Shown: positions 1 through 8,565, counted from the stretch's first letter. The stretch is DNA of 64,000 bases from Psychrobacillus sp042885655 (GCF_042885655.1 NZ_JBHVRO010000003.1:248001-312000), one strand, 5' to 3'. The notes: a model not told the origin generated them from the letters alone. Numbers and translations are program-made.

Positions 1-468
1 TTCTTTTTCTAGTTTTGCAAGTTCGCTTTCTAGTTTACGAATTTTTTCATTTGAGATAGTAGCCAAATGGCGATATCTCGAAATATCCGAATCGCTATGC
101 TGTAATCGAACGAGGTATGCGATAATAATATCTATTGATAATGCAGAAACAGGAATAGAGGTTGTGCGTTCGCCGCTTTCAGCTGGTTTCGCTAAATAGA
201 TACCATTCCCTCTTCGTCTATAGTCTTTACCTAATATCCGAAGCTTTTCTTTTCGTTCTTTTTTTGCTTCTTTTAATTCTGCTTCGTATTGATGGCGAAC
301 GACAGCATTCCAGCGAAATCCACATGCAGCAGCTGTTCGATTTAATTCATCCCCAGCCTCTTCAAATGCATTTAATTGTGTGCTTCCTTCCCGAACGTGT
401 CTTAGCACCATCTCTGCTAGCATTTCATCGTTTTCATCCATCCAAGCATCTTGTCTTATTTTTACCAT
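1..468 (-). CDS. rsfA: RsfA family prespore-specific transcriptional regulator (3' end cut off)
   Basis: The minus-strand frame stays open from the ATG at 468 to the window edge (156 codons), so the C-terminus is missing. The N-terminus reads MVKIRQDAWMDENDEMLAEM and is followed by a conserved stretch with LREGSTQL-like and NRTAAACGFRWNAV motifs, a Myb/SANT-like DNA-binding region typical of RsfA and its paralogue YlbO. The visible C-terminal part turns into a Lys/Glu-rich probable coiled coil. A strong ribosome site AGGAGG lies 7 bases before the ATG. In B. subtilis RsfA is a forespore regulator that tunes sigma-F genes and sits beside ywfO, as here; that synteny favours rsfA over ylbO. Confidence 0.85.
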   Translation of the reverse strand, partial: MVKIRQDAWMDENDEMLAEMVLRHVREGSTQLNAFEEAGDELNRTAAACGFRWNAVVRHQYEAELKEAKKERKEKLRILGKDYRRRGNGIYLAKPAESGERTTSIPVSALSIDIIIAYLVRLQHSDSDISRYRHLATISNEKIRKLESELAKLEKE

Positions 469-795
469 TTTTGTCCTCCTACCATGTTCATAGTTTCGTT
501 GTTCTATTAACATAATGGACAACTAACTGCTCTTTTATTCACTTAAAATACACTTGATAGCAATATAAGCTTTAAGATACAATGACCTGTAGACTATTAC
601 TATTAACGTGTTTCAGTGGAAGTCTCCTATTATAAAAGTGGTGAGATGGTGTCCAATGTCCAATAATGTGGAACTCTGGATGAGGTGCTGCCTCCTGTGG
701 CAACGGCTATCGGACCTGAATTATCAGGTTTAAGCACAATTCAGAGTTTGGATACAATTACGCTGAAGCATTATTAATGAAGGAGTTGTAGAAAT
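469..795. other. intergenic region with a short protein-like remnant
   Basis: This 327-bp gap separates divergent rsfA and the DUF1450 gene and must hold both promoters, but I could not place them convincingly. Between 667 and 777 one plus-strand frame is open for about 36 codons and ends (LDTITLKHY, stop) just before the ribosome site of the next gene. It has no good start codon or Shine-Dalgarno site. It could be the C-terminal remnant of a decayed gene; I do not recognise it. Confidence 0.3.
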
Positions 796-1023
796 ATGGG
801 AAACCATTTTCGAGTTTGCGATGAATGCCAGGCAGTTAATTTAAAATCACTAATACCAAAGCTAAAGGCGATAGATCCGGAAGCAGAAATTGAAATAAAA
901 GAATGCCAATCCTACTGCGGGCCAGGGCGAAAAAAGACGTTCGCATTTATTAATAATCGTCCAGTAGCAGCTCTTTCAGAAGACGAATTAATGGAAAAAG
1001 TACGTGCCAAACTAGAAAGGTAG
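796..1023 (+). CDS. DUF1450 (YuzB-like) small cysteine-containing protein
   Basis: A 75-residue protein with ribosome site AAGGAG 10 bases before ATG. It carries Cys pairs near the N-terminus (VCDEC) and in the middle (ECQSYCGPG), followed by a beta strand and a short helix (ALSEDELMEKV). This layout matches the DUF1450 / YuzB family, whose fold resembles a thioredoxin-like ferredoxin but whose function is unknown. It is monocistronic or at most loosely linked to ywfO: a weak hairpin with a T-run follows its stop. Family call is confident; no function can be assigned. Confidence 0.75.
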   Translation: MGNHFRVCDECQAVNLKSLIPKLKAIDPEAEIEIKECQSYCGPGRKKTFAFINNRPVAALSEDELMEKVRAKLER

Positions 1024-1090
1024 GGAGTTCATTTATCCGAGCTACCATCTCCCGTGCGAAGAACAGCCGACAGTGTAATCAGAACTTTTG

Positions 1091-1115
1091 CCGCCTTTCA
1101 AAGAGCGGTTTTTTT
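1091..1115 (+). terminator. weak Rho-independent terminator after DUF1450 gene
   Basis: A CCGC/GCGG stem with an AT-rich, partly self-pairing loop is followed by seven T. The stem is only 4 bp plus internal wobble pairs, so readthrough into ywfO is plausible. Confidence 0.5.
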
Positions 1116-1151
1116 CTTTATAATAGAATGAATAATAATGGAGGTGGCTAA

Positions 1152-2447
1152 ATGAGCTATGCAACGCAAAAGCTTGCAGAAGAGAAAGTGTTTAAAGACC
1201 CAGTTCACCGATATATTCATGTTCGAGATCAAGTTATCTGGGATGTTATCGGAGCGAAGGAATTTCAACGACTTCGCCGGATTAAACAACTGGGAACTAC
1301 ATATCTAGTTTTTCATGGTGCAGAACATAGCCGTTTCAATCACTCTCTTGGAGTATATGAGATTGTTCGTCGAATAGTGGATGATAGTTTTAGCGGGCGT
1401 CCAGAATGGGATGCTTCTGAGAGACTAGTAGCTTTATGTGCGGCTCTTCTACATGACTTAGGACATGGTCCATTTTCACATGCCTTTGAAAATGTGTTTG
1501 GGCTAGACCATGAAAAGTTTACTGGTGCTATATTGCTTGGGGATACCGAAGTAAATGAAATATTAAAAAGAGTTAGTGAAGATTTTCCACAAAAAGTAGC
1601 GGATGTTGTTGCAAAAACATACTCAAACAAACAAGTTGTAAGCTTAATATCCAGTCAAATTGATGCGGATCGAATGGATTATTTACAGCGAGATGCTTAT
1701 TTTACAGGCGTTAGCTATGGTCATTTTGATATGGAGCGAATTTTGAGAGTCATGCGTCCTCGTGAAGATCAAGTCGTTATTAAATCAAGCGGAATGCATG
1801 CGGTAGAAGACTACATTATGAGTAGATATCAAATGTATTGGCAAGTGTATTTTCATCCAGTTTCTCGAAGTGCTGAAGTGATATTAACGAAAATCTTACA
1901 TCGTGCTAAGGCATTAAGTGAGATGGGATATGATTTTGAACAACAACCTACTCATTTTAAATCTTTCTTTGATGGAAGTTTTTCGTTGAAAGAGTATCTT
2001 GCATTAGATGAAGGTATTTTAATGACCTATTTTCAGCTGTGGATGAACGAAAAAGACCCAATATTAGCTGATTTATGTGATAGGTTTGTAAATCGCAAAC
2101 TTTTTCAATATATAGAATTTGATTTAGCGAAGGATTATACGAAGATGAAAGAGCTAGAGTTATTATTTAAAAAAGCGGGTATAGATCCAGAATATTATTT
2201 GGTTTTTGATTCGTCTTCTGATCTGCCTTATGACTTTTATCGACCTGGAGAAGAAGGGGAACGAATTCCAATCCATTTACTTATGCCTTCAGGAGAAATT
2301 CGAGAACTTTCACGTGAATCAGAAATAGTAGAGGCAATTTCAGGGAAACGACGAACAGATCATAAGTTGTACTTTCCGGAAGATTTTTTAACAGAAGACG
2401 GAAAGAAAAAAGCATTGAAAAAACAAATCTTAGAGTTGTTAAAGTAA
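1152..2447 (+). CDS. ywfO: HD-domain phosphohydrolase, YwfO family
   Basis: 431 residues, close to the B. subtilis YwfO length. The HD metal-binding signature is visible: H64 (NHSLGVYE), H101-D102 (LLHDLGHGPFSHAFE) and a later Asp in SQIDADRMDYLQRD near residue 173. This arrangement is that of the dNTPase/SAMHD1-like HD group, so a nucleotide or nucleotide-derived substrate is likely, although the true substrate of YwfO is not established here. GGAGG precedes the ATG by 7 bases. The gene is followed 13 bp later by ywgA, the same pair as in B. subtilis, suggesting co-transcription. Confidence 0.85.
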   Translation: MSYATQKLAEEKVFKDPVHRYIHVRDQVIWDVIGAKEFQRLRRIKQLGTTYLVFHGAEHSRFNHSLGVYEIVRRIVDDSFSGRPEWDASERLVALCAALLHDLGHGPFSHAFENVFGLDHEKFTGAILLGDTEVNEILKRVSEDFPQKVADVVAKTYSNKQVVSLISSQIDADRMDYLQRDAYFTGVSYGHFDMERILRVMRPREDQVVIKSSGMHAVEDYIMSRYQMYWQVYFHPVSRSAEVILTKILHRAKALSEMGYDFEQQPTHFKSFFDGSFSLKEYLALDEGILMTYFQLWMNEKDPILADLCDRFVNRKLFQYIEFDLAKDYTKMKELELLFKKAGIDPEYYLVFDSSSDLPYDFYRPGEEGERIPIHLLMPSGEIRELSRESEIVEAISGKRRTDHKLYFPEDFLTEDGKKKALKKQILELLK

Positions 2448-2460
2448 AGGTGGGTTTGCG

Positions 2461-2976
2461 TTGCTAGAAGAACATGCAAAAATTGTACAATTTATCGGAG
2501 CAGCAGACGGGATTACTGGACGAAAAAAACTACAAAAAATGATTTACATTGCAAAAAAACTACAATACTCCTACAAAGAAAAGTATGAATTTCATGTATA
2601 TGGTCCTTACTCAGAAGAGCTAACTTTACGAGTGGAAGAACTATGTAACATGGGCTTTTTATATGAAGAAAGACAAGACAAAGGCTCTTATGTACAATAT
2701 AAATATCAAATGACAGATGCTGGTGAGCATTTCACGCAAATGGCCCAAGTGCAAGAAGTAAGCCCAGCATTAAATTCTTGTATTAATCAGATGAAAAACA
2801 AAAGCTCAAGATTTCTTGAACTTGTTTCCACGTTACTCTACTTCGACAATATGCCAAAAGAGCAACAAATCGAAAAGCTTCATGTTGTAAAAGGAAAACT
2901 AAATTTTTCAGAAGATGAAATAGAAGAAGCATTTAACTTTGTAATGAATCTGATGAATGAGCGAGCTATCCAATAG
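2461..2976 (+). CDS. ywgA: YwgA family protein
   Basis: 171 residues starting at TTG, with AAAGGTGGG 5-6 bases upstream; no better in-frame start is present. The N-terminal half (GRKKLQKMIYIAKKLQY, then HVYGPYSEELTLRVEELCNMG) looks like a winged-helix / Panacea-like alpha-helical fold, and the C-terminal half is helical and charged. It is known only as a conserved partner of ywfO; its function is unknown. The 13-bp gap to ywfO suggests one operon. Confidence 0.7.
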   Translation: MLEEHAKIVQFIGAADGITGRKKLQKMIYIAKKLQYSYKEKYEFHVYGPYSEELTLRVEELCNMGFLYEERQDKGSYVQYKYQMTDAGEHFTQMAQVQEVSPALNSCINQMKNKSSRFLELVSTLLYFDNMPKEQQIEKLHVVKGKLNFSEDEIEEAFNFVMNLMNERAIQ

Positions 2977-3049
2977 GATGGCACTGCAGATTTAGCGAAG
3001 CGGCGTACTTGCCCCCTCAAGGCAATGCTAGAGCGCTTAAAACTTTTCA
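2977..3049. repeat. repeat-derived intergenic segment
   Basis: GC-richer short stretch (GAAGCGGCGTACTTGCCCC type) that resembles pieces of the palindromic dispersed repeats found at 12120-12200 and 12317-12430. It leads directly into the 33-bp tandem repeat. Confidence 0.35.
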
Positions 3050-3138
3050 GCGACGAGTAACCGCAGGAGCAAATTTTTTTCTGCGACGAGTAACCGCAGG
3101 AGCAAATTTTTTTCTGCGACGAGTAACCGCAGGAGCAT
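3050..3138. repeat. 33-bp direct tandem repeat, 2.7 copies
   Basis: The unit begins GCGACGAGTAACCGCAGGAG and ends in a T-run. Copies start at 3050, 3083 and 3116, exactly 33 bp apart; the third is truncated after 23 bp. Copies are practically identical, so the expansion is recent. A related core (CGACGAG..CAGGAGCA) recurs at about 12120 and CGACGAGTGA at about 43744. Confidence 0.9.
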
Positions 3139-3195
3139 CTCTATAAGTGTCCTCTTCGTACGAGAAAAGATACGAAAGGGACGAATAATTGCAAT

Positions 3196-3270
3196 AATCG
3201 GTTGAATGTTCCTAACAATCGGTCGAAAAAGCATAACAATCGGTTGAATAAGTATAAAAATCGGTCGAAT
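3196..3270 (+). repeat. 21-bp-period degenerate array, 4 units
   Basis: Units AATCGGTTGAAT / AATCGGTCGAAA start at 3196, 3217, 3238 and 3259, exactly 21 bp apart. It is the reverse-complement form of the array at 50331-50443 and belongs to the family described in the findings. It lies in the convergent gap between ywgA and ywhB. Confidence 0.85.
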
Positions 3271-3297
3271 AAGCTTCACTATAAGTTAATATAAATA

Positions 3298-3333
3298 AAA
3301 AATCGCCTACCCTATGAAAAGGGGGGCGATTTT
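3298..3333 (-). terminator. terminator of ywhB (probably bidirectional)
   Basis: AAAATCGCC and GGCGATTTT arms enclose a G/C-rich loop. On the minus strand the hairpin is followed by TTTTTTATTT, directly after the ywhB stop codon. Confidence 0.8.
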
Positions 3334-3335
3334 GA

Positions 3336-3521
3336 TTATTTATCACTAAAGCGTTTTCCGCCTACTGCATAATGATTTTTAGACATTTCTTCAATGAAAA
3401 CTACAACGTTTTCCGCAGGAGCGTTTGCTGTTTCAACTACAGCAGCTGTCACTTTCTCAACAAGAGCTTTTTTTTGCTCTTCAGTACGACCTTCGAGCAT
3501 TTTTACTGTTACATATGGCAT
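3336..3521 (-). CDS. ywhB: 4-oxalocrotonate tautomerase family protein
   Basis: 61 residues, the standard length for the family. Pro2 follows the initiator Met (MPYVTVKMLEG), which on Met removal gives the catalytic amino-terminal proline; the helix REEQKKALVEKV-like region and the FIEEMSKNHYAVGG segment also match. AGGAGG lies 7 bases before ATG. Members are small beta-alpha-beta tautomerases forming hexamers; the B. subtilis orthologue YwhB has tautomerase and weak decarboxylase activity but its physiological substrate is unknown. Divergent from ywhD. Confidence 0.88.
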   Translation of the reverse strand: MPYVTVKMLEGRTEEQKKALVEKVTAAVVETANAPAENVVVFIEEMSKNHYAVGGKRFSDK

Positions 3522-3587
3522 TTCATTTCCTCCTTTAGGGAACTTTTCTGTATACTAGTATCATAACAGAACGGAGGGAACTTTCGA

Positions 3588-4103
3588 ATGGGTAATGAAG
3601 AAAAACCAAAACAAAAAATAGGCTTCACTATTATAAAAAACGATCCGACGGACGGACATAAAGGATTTGGAATTGGTTCTCTTTCGCTAGAGAATGTATC
3701 ACCAGTAATAATAGACGTTGAAGAAGGCGTTGCAAGAGTAGAGATTGGCGCGATGCATGCGAGAAGTGATACAGAACGGGGTATTAAATTTACGACCAAT
3801 CGAGAAGATTCAGAGGGTGGAAAACCATACTGGCTAGTTTGGGTGACAATTGACCAAAAACAAGAAGGTCCATATTATGCAGGGGTTACGGCATGTGAAA
3901 TGGTTATTAATCGTGAAAAACGTCGTGGCTATAAAATACTCGCAGATCATGTAAATCGAATGGATAAATCCATGAAAAGGCAAATTCTTGTGGACTTTAT
4001 GGATGATCGTTCTAAAAATATACTAAGTGATTTTTTACAAAATCATAATAAAGATATGTGGAATCGAAGCGATGAAAAATTACATGACGATTTAAAAATC
4101 TAA
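3588..4103 (+). CDS. ywhD: YwhD family protein
   Basis: 171 residues, ATG preceded by GGAGGG. The protein is predicted soluble, beta-rich in the first two thirds (GFTIIKNDPTDGHKGFG, then VIIDVEEGVARVEIGAMHAR) and helical at the end. It matches the conserved Bacillales YwhD family, function unknown, and keeps its B. subtilis position next to ywhB and pbpG. The 66-bp divergent gap with ywhB contains a palindrome around ACTAGT with TATACT/TATGAT-like -10 elements on both strands. Confidence 0.75.
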   Translation: MGNEEKPKQKIGFTIIKNDPTDGHKGFGIGSLSLENVSPVIIDVEEGVARVEIGAMHARSDTERGIKFTTNREDSEGGKPYWLVWVTIDQKQEGPYYAGVTACEMVINREKRRGYKILADHVNRMDKSMKRQILVDFMDDRSKNILSDFLQNHNKDMWNRSDEKLHDDLKI

Positions 4104-4164
4104 TATTATTTAATTCTGACCAAATAGTGACAAATGTCTATTATGGTTTTATAAGGTTGAATAA

Positions 4165-4326
4165 ATGCCAAAAAAAAAGTACAATCTAGTTAAAGCTTAC
4201 TTCACAGTAATGCTAGGACACTTAGTGAAAGTGATCATGCTTGGGCATGTAGACATCGTGACAACCCATTCCGATTCAGCAAGCTCAATGCAATACTTCA
4301 CTAGGAAAAAGCTTTCTATTACCTAA
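4165..4326 (+). CDS. possible small protein, 53 residues (uncertain)
   Basis: An open frame starting MPKKKYNLVKAYF with an AAGGTTG-like ribosome site 8-9 bases upstream. It ends inside the strong terminator hairpin that closes this transcript. It is basic, with a weakly hydrophobic middle; I recognise no family. It could be a chance frame in the ywhD 3' region. Low confidence. Confidence 0.2.
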   Translation: MPKKKYNLVKAYFTVMLGHLVKVIMLGHVDIVTTHSDSASSMQYFTRKKLSIT

Positions 4327-4348
4327 ATTAGGTATTAGAAAGCTTTTT
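4306..4348. terminator. strong bidirectional terminator
   Basis: A near-perfect inverted repeat of about 21 bp per arm (AAAAAGCTTTCTA ... TAGAAAGCTTTTT) with T-runs on both strands. It ends the ywhD transcript and could stop transcription arriving from pbpG. Confidence 0.88.
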
Positions 4349-4378
4349 ATTTTTGGTGAAAATTCCTATTTGGTCGTT

Positions 4379-4468
4379 GGTCTCGGTTATGGTTGAATTA
4401 GTCTCGACTTTTGTAATTTGGTCTCGGGTAGATACGATTTGGTCTCGCATAGCCCAAAATTGTTCTCG
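4379..4468 (+). repeat. 21-bp-period degenerate array, 5 units
   Basis: GGTCTCG-type cores start at 4379, 4400, 4420, 4441 and 4462 (steps of 20-21 bp), each preceded by an A/T-rich trimer to pentamer. A further GGTCGTTGG lies just upstream at 4372. It sits in the convergent gap between ywhD and pbpG. Confidence 0.85.
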
Positions 4469-4531
4469 AAGTGCCATTTACTGGGTGGCGTTAGCTTGCT
4501 TTCTCCAAGTCGAACTTAATTCCATCTTTTT

Positions 4532-6601
4532 TTATTCTCCAAAAAAGGAAAAGGGAAAAATGGACCAACTGTTGTCATATTTTTCTTTATCTTCAAAGGT
4601 TTGTGGTTTCAAATTTGGATCTGTACATAATTTTGTTGGGATGTCTTTTTCCTTTAAGTAGATGAGTCGCTGTTTCTTACAAGCTGACGTTGCGATTCCA
4701 CCGGTTTCGATATCAACAATAACTCCACGTACACCAGGAGGAGAAATAAACGGCTCCACTGGTAATCCTTGATGAGACTTTTCCATAAATTCTATCCAAA
4801 CTTGCTTCGTTACTTGCTTAGCTTCTGCATCGCTCACTTGTTTACCTTGGTCATAGCCATTCCATACACCAGCGGTTAATTGGGGAGAGAATCCAATAAT
4901 ATATTGATCCGTATTTGTTGTACCAGATTTAGCTGCGTATGGTCGTGATTGTTTAGAACGAATGCTATTTCCGGTTGCTGGAGAATAGTCATTAAAAGTT
5001 GGGTCGAACATTCCGGTAAGCAAATGTGATAATAAGAATGCATCCTGTTCCAACAATACCTTCTTCTCTTTCGGTTTTTCATTTTCAATGTCGTAGATTA
5101 CTTTGCCTTTATTAGTTGTGATTTTGGTTATATAAGTAGGTTCTTTTTGAATTCCTTTATCAGAAATTGTATTATATGCTTTCGTCATGTCAATAAGAGA
5201 TACTTCAGATGTTCCAAGTGCAGTTGCCGGAGTATCTTTAATATCCATATCGATATTAAATCTCTGTATTAATTGTTGGAATGGTTTAAAGCCTATTTTT
5301 TCAAACGTTTTTACTGCATAAATATTATCAGAAATAGCAAGTGCTTGAGCAAGAGAAATCGGATGTTCAGCAAATTCACCATTTACATTTTTCGGTTCGT
5401 ATTCCCGTCGTCCATTATCATATGTGAAGATAGTTTGTTCGCTCTTCATGTACGTCAACGGTGAAAATCCGTTTTCAAGTGCAGCAGCATATAGTAATGG
5501 TTTGATCGTGGAACCGGGTTGTCTTTTTGCTTGAGTTACTCGGTTAAAAGGACTTTCAGCAAAATTGCGACCACCAACCATAGCAGTTACATATCCAGTT
5601 TTAGGCTCCATGCTAACAAACCCTATTTGAAGCTCACCTTTTGGCATCCATTTTTCAATTACCTCTTCTGCTGCTTGTTGATGTTGTCTGTTTAAAGTCG
5701 TTTCAATAGTCCAACCACCTTCTTCAATGCGATGGCCTTTTTTCCTTACAATTTCGCTTGCTTCTTTCCAAACTTCTTCTAAAAAGTAAGGAGCGGTTTT
5801 CTTGGTTACAACGGAATCTTCAGCTTTCAATACATATCTTTCTTCATTAGCTCTTTCACGTTGAGCTGTTGTTATTAATTGTTGATCTTCCATAAGTTTT
5901 AAAATAAGTTTTTGTCGGTCCACAGCTTTCTTTTCATTTACCAAAGGGGAGTAATGGGACGGTCCTTTTGGAATAGCCATTAATAACGCGGCTTCTGAAA
6001 GTGTTACGTTTTTTGCACTTTTTCCGAAATAAAATCTACTTGCTGCTTCTACACCGTACATTCCATGTCCAAAGTAGACGGTATTTAAATAACCTTCTAA
6101 TAAATCTTCCTTATCGTAAAAAATTTCTAATCGATACGCAAATAATGCCTCGTTTATTTTACGATTCCACGATTTTTCGTGCGTTAAAAATAAATTTCGT
6201 GCATATTGTTGTGTAATTGTGCTTGCCCCTTCGACTTTTTTGCCTGCTTTTACATCTTTTAAAATAGCAGAAGCAATTCGGGAATAATCAAATCCGTGAT
6301 GCTTATAAAAATCCTTGTCTTCCACTGCAATTGCGGCTTGAGATAGGAAAGGGGAAATTTCATCCAATGCAACCCAATAACGTCTCTGTTCTTCAAATCG
6401 ATCTCCAATAACATTTCCTTGATTATCCAAAAATACAGAGGATATAGGTACCTGAATAATAGGTGCACCAACGATTTGAGCATAAATACGAAGAGTCACC
6501 AATGCACCGGATATGGCACAAATAGCAGCAATACTAAGTAGAAAAAAACTTTTCATGCGTTTTGATCGTTTGACTTTTTTTCGGTGTTGTACACGACGCA
6601 T
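4532..6601 (-). CDS. pbpG: class A penicillin-binding protein, PbpG/PBP2d type
   Basis: 689 residues. A basic N-terminus and one membrane anchor (about 18-40) are followed by a GT51 glycosyltransferase domain with catalytic Glu94 in VEDKDFYKHHGFD and the GASTITQQ motif (125-132), then a transpeptidase domain with S364-T-I-K367, S424-D-N and K558-S-G-T. It builds and cross-links peptidoglycan at the outer membrane face. Position next to ywhD and speE equals that of B. subtilis pbpG (ywhE), a forespore-expressed enzyme for spore germ-cell wall; a sigma-G-like promoter at 6634-6663 agrees. GGAG lies 9-10 bases before ATG. Confidence 0.9.
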   Translation of the reverse strand: MRRVQHRKKVKRSKRMKSFFLLSIAAICAISGALVTLRIYAQIVGAPIIQVPISSVFLDNQGNVIGDRFEEQRRYWVALDEISPFLSQAAIAVEDKDFYKHHGFDYSRIASAILKDVKAGKKVEGASTITQQYARNLFLTHEKSWNRKINEALFAYRLEIFYDKEDLLEGYLNTVYFGHGMYGVEAASRFYFGKSAKNVTLSEAALLMAIPKGPSHYSPLVNEKKAVDRQKLILKLMEDQQLITTAQRERANEERYVLKAEDSVVTKKTAPYFLEEVWKEASEIVRKKGHRIEEGGWTIETTLNRQHQQAAEEVIEKWMPKGELQIGFVSMEPKTGYVTAMVGGRNFAESPFNRVTQAKRQPGSTIKPLLYAAALENGFSPLTYMKSEQTIFTYDNGRREYEPKNVNGEFAEHPISLAQALAISDNIYAVKTFEKIGFKPFQQLIQRFNIDMDIKDTPATALGTSEVSLIDMTKAYNTISDKGIQKEPTYITKITTNKGKVIYDIENEKPKEKKVLLEQDAFLLSHLLTGMFDPTFNDYSPATGNSIRSKQSRPYAAKSGTTNTDQYIIGFSPQLTAGVWNGYDQGKQVSDAEAKQVTKQVWIEFMEKSHQGLPVEPFISPPGVRGVIVDIETGGIATSACKKQRLIYLKEKDIPTKLCTDPNLKPQTFEDKEKYDNSWSIFPFSFFGE

Positions 6602-6633
6602 AAAAATCTACTCCGTTCTTTTAATGTTTTTAT

Positions 6634-6663
6634 TAGTATGAGAACAATAGATTCAAATTAAAC
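6634..6663 (-). promoter_or_regulatory. candidate sigma-F/sigma-G promoter of pbpG
   Basis: On the minus strand GTTTA (6663-6659) is followed after 18 bp by CATACTA (6640-6634). CATACTA fits the sigma-G -10 consensus and GTTTA fits GYWTA at -35. The start codon follows 33 bp later. Confidence 0.45.
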
Positions 6664-6768
6664 AGAAGAAGAAAAAAGTATTGCACTTTTGTCAAAAACC
6701 TCTATACTTTCTTTGTATTTATTTTTTTTTAAAAGTACACAAACTATATAGTTAGAGGAGATAGATAA

Positions 6769-7602
6769 ATGGCTGGGTTTTGGTTTACAGAAAAGCAAAC
6801 CGAGAATTTTGGCATCACAATGAAGGTGAAACGTACACTTCATACGGAGCAAACGGATTTTCAACTATTAGAAATGGCAGAAACCGAAGAGTGGGGGAAT
6901 ATGCTCTTTTTAGACGGTATGGTTATGACGTCACAAAAAGATGAGTTTGTGTACCATGAAATGGTTGCACATGTTCCTTTGTTTACACATCCTAATCCAG
7001 AGAACGTATTAGTTGTTGGAGGCGGGGATGGTGGAGTAATCCGTGAAATTATGAAGCATCCTAAAGTGAAAAAAGCAACACTTGTTGATATAGATGGAAA
7101 AGTAATCGAGTACTCTAAAATATATTTACCAGAAATTGCATGCGAACTAGAAAATCCACGCGTGGAAGTTCAAGTTGGCGACGGTTTCATGCATATTGCT
7201 GAATCAGAGAATGAATACGATGTAATTATGGTAGATTCAACTGAGCCAGTAGGACCTGCAGTGAATTTATTTACAAAAGGTTTCTACGCAGGAATCTCTA
7301 AAGCGCTTAAAGAAGATGGATTATTCGTTGCACAATCGGACAATCCTTGGTTTAAAGCTGATTTAATCCGACAAGTACAAAAAGACGTGAAAGAAATTTT
7401 CCCTATTACAAATATGTACTTGGCGAATATTCCAACGTACCCAAGTGGACTTTGGTGTTTCACAATTGGTTCGAAAAAATACGATCCACTTCAAGTACCG
7501 GATGAGCAATTCTTTGATATAGAAACGAAATATTATACAAAAGAGCTTCACAAAGCAGCATTTGTTTTACCGAAATTTGTGAAAGACCTTGCAGGAGAGT
7601 AA
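6769..7602 (+). CDS. speE: spermidine synthase
   Basis: 277 residues; transfers aminopropyl from decarboxylated S-adenosylmethionine to putrescine in the cytoplasm. The Rossmann methyltransferase-like core shows GGGDGG at 84-89, VDID at 107-110 and the catalytic Asp156 in VDSTEP; the N-terminal beta domain (GFWFTEKQTENFGI) is typical. AGAGGAG precedes ATG by about 10 bases. speB starts 4 bp after its stop, so putrescine formation from agmatine and its use are coupled in one operon, as in B. subtilis. Confidence 0.93.
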   Translation: MAGFWFTEKQTENFGITMKVKRTLHTEQTDFQLLEMAETEEWGNMLFLDGMVMTSQKDEFVYHEMVAHVPLFTHPNPENVLVVGGGDGGVIREIMKHPKVKKATLVDIDGKVIEYSKIYLPEIACELENPRVEVQVGDGFMHIAESENEYDVIMVDSTEPVGPAVNLFTKGFYAGISKALKEDGLFVAQSDNPWFKADLIRQVQKDVKEIFPITNMYLANIPTYPSGLWCFTIGSKKYDPLQVPDEQFFDIETKYYTKELHKAAFVLPKFVKDLAGE

Positions 7603-7606
7603 GCCG

Positions 7607-8479
7607 ATGAGATTTGATGAAGCTTATTCAGGAAATGTATTTATCAAAAGTAAGCAAAATTACGAAGAAGCGCAGGCAGTTATTTACGGCATGCCAATGG
7701 ACTGGACGGTAAGCTATCGTCCAGGCTCACGCTTTGGTCCGCAACGTATTCGTGAAGTATCTATTGGTCTAGAGGAATATAGCCCGTATTTAGACCGTGA
7801 GCTAGATGATGTGAACTATTTTGATGCTGGAGATATTCCACTTCCATTCGGAAACGCATCAAAAAGTTTGGATCTAATTGCAGGTTTTATTCGCCAACTT
7901 ATGCAAGATGGGAAAATTCCTGTAGGTATGGGTGGCGAGCACTTAGTATCATGGCCAGTTATGAAAACAGTAGCAGACAACTACAAAGACCTTGCGATTA
8001 TTCATATGGATGCGCACACTGATTTACGAGTGGAATATGAGGGAGAACCGCTTTCACACTCTACACCAATTCGTAAAATAGCTGAATACATCGGTCCAAA
8101 AAATGTCTATTCATTTGGAATTCGTTCTGGCATGAAAGAAGAGTTTGACTGGGCAAAAGAAAATGGCATGCAAATTGCCAAATTCGAAGTACTAGAACCT
8201 TTGAAAGAAGTGCTACCAACGCTTGCTGGTCGTCCTGTCTATGTCACGATAGACATTGACGTATTAGACCCTGCACATGCACCTGGAACTGGAACAGTTG
8301 ACTGCGGAGGAATCACTAGCCGCGAACTACTAGCTTCCATCCATGCAATTGCAAATTCAGGAGTAAACGTAGTTGGCTTCGACCTAGTTGAAGTTGCCCC
8401 AATCTATGATTCTTCTGAACAAACTGCAAACACAGCATCAAAGTTACTACGTGAAATGATTTTAGGTTGGGTAAAATAG
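7607..8479 (+). CDS. speB: agmatinase (agmatine ureohydrolase)
   Basis: 290 residues, identical to the B. subtilis length when the ATG at 7607 is used; it has GGAGAG at good spacing, whereas an in-frame upstream start at 7589 would overlap speE and is not needed. The manganese ligands of the ureohydrolase fold are visible: GGEH (H112), DAHTD (D135, H137, D139) and the IDIDVLDPAHAPGTG motif near 215-229. It hydrolyses agmatine to putrescine and urea, feeding SpeE. Confidence 0.93.
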   Translation: MRFDEAYSGNVFIKSKQNYEEAQAVIYGMPMDWTVSYRPGSRFGPQRIREVSIGLEEYSPYLDRELDDVNYFDAGDIPLPFGNASKSLDLIAGFIRQLMQDGKIPVGMGGEHLVSWPVMKTVADNYKDLAIIHMDAHTDLRVEYEGEPLSHSTPIRKIAEYIGPKNVYSFGIRSGMKEEFDWAKENGMQIAKFEVLEPLKEVLPTLAGRPVYVTIDIDVLDPAHAPGTGTVDCGGITSRELLASIHAIANSGVNVVGFDLVEVAPIYDSSEQTANTASKLLREMILGWVK

Positions 8480-8526
8480 AAAGCGATTTTTATTTTTCTG
8501 GGACAACTATTAAGAAATGGTGATAT

Positions 8527-8565
8527 AAAAAACGTGATGACCTTTACCAAGGCATCACGTTTTTT
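8527..8565. terminator. bidirectional terminator between speB and the diguanylate cyclase gene
   Basis: AAAAAACGTGATG and CATCACGTTTTTT arms with a paired inner loop; T-runs on both strands suit two convergent transcripts. Confidence 0.88.

Noticed and set aside
162..515. 117-codon plus-strand frame
   Set aside because: Opposite strand of rsfA, whose minus-strand frame has clear family motifs and a strong ribosome site.
3037..3279. Minus-strand frame of 80 codons with heptad-like QPI/RPI and LLRLLVAEKN repeats
   Set aside because: It only translates the 33-bp and 21-bp DNA repeats (both multiples of three keep the frame open); no ribosome site and no family.
4353..4661. 102-codon plus-strand frame
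   Set aside because: Runs through the GGTCTCG array and antisense to the end of pbpG.
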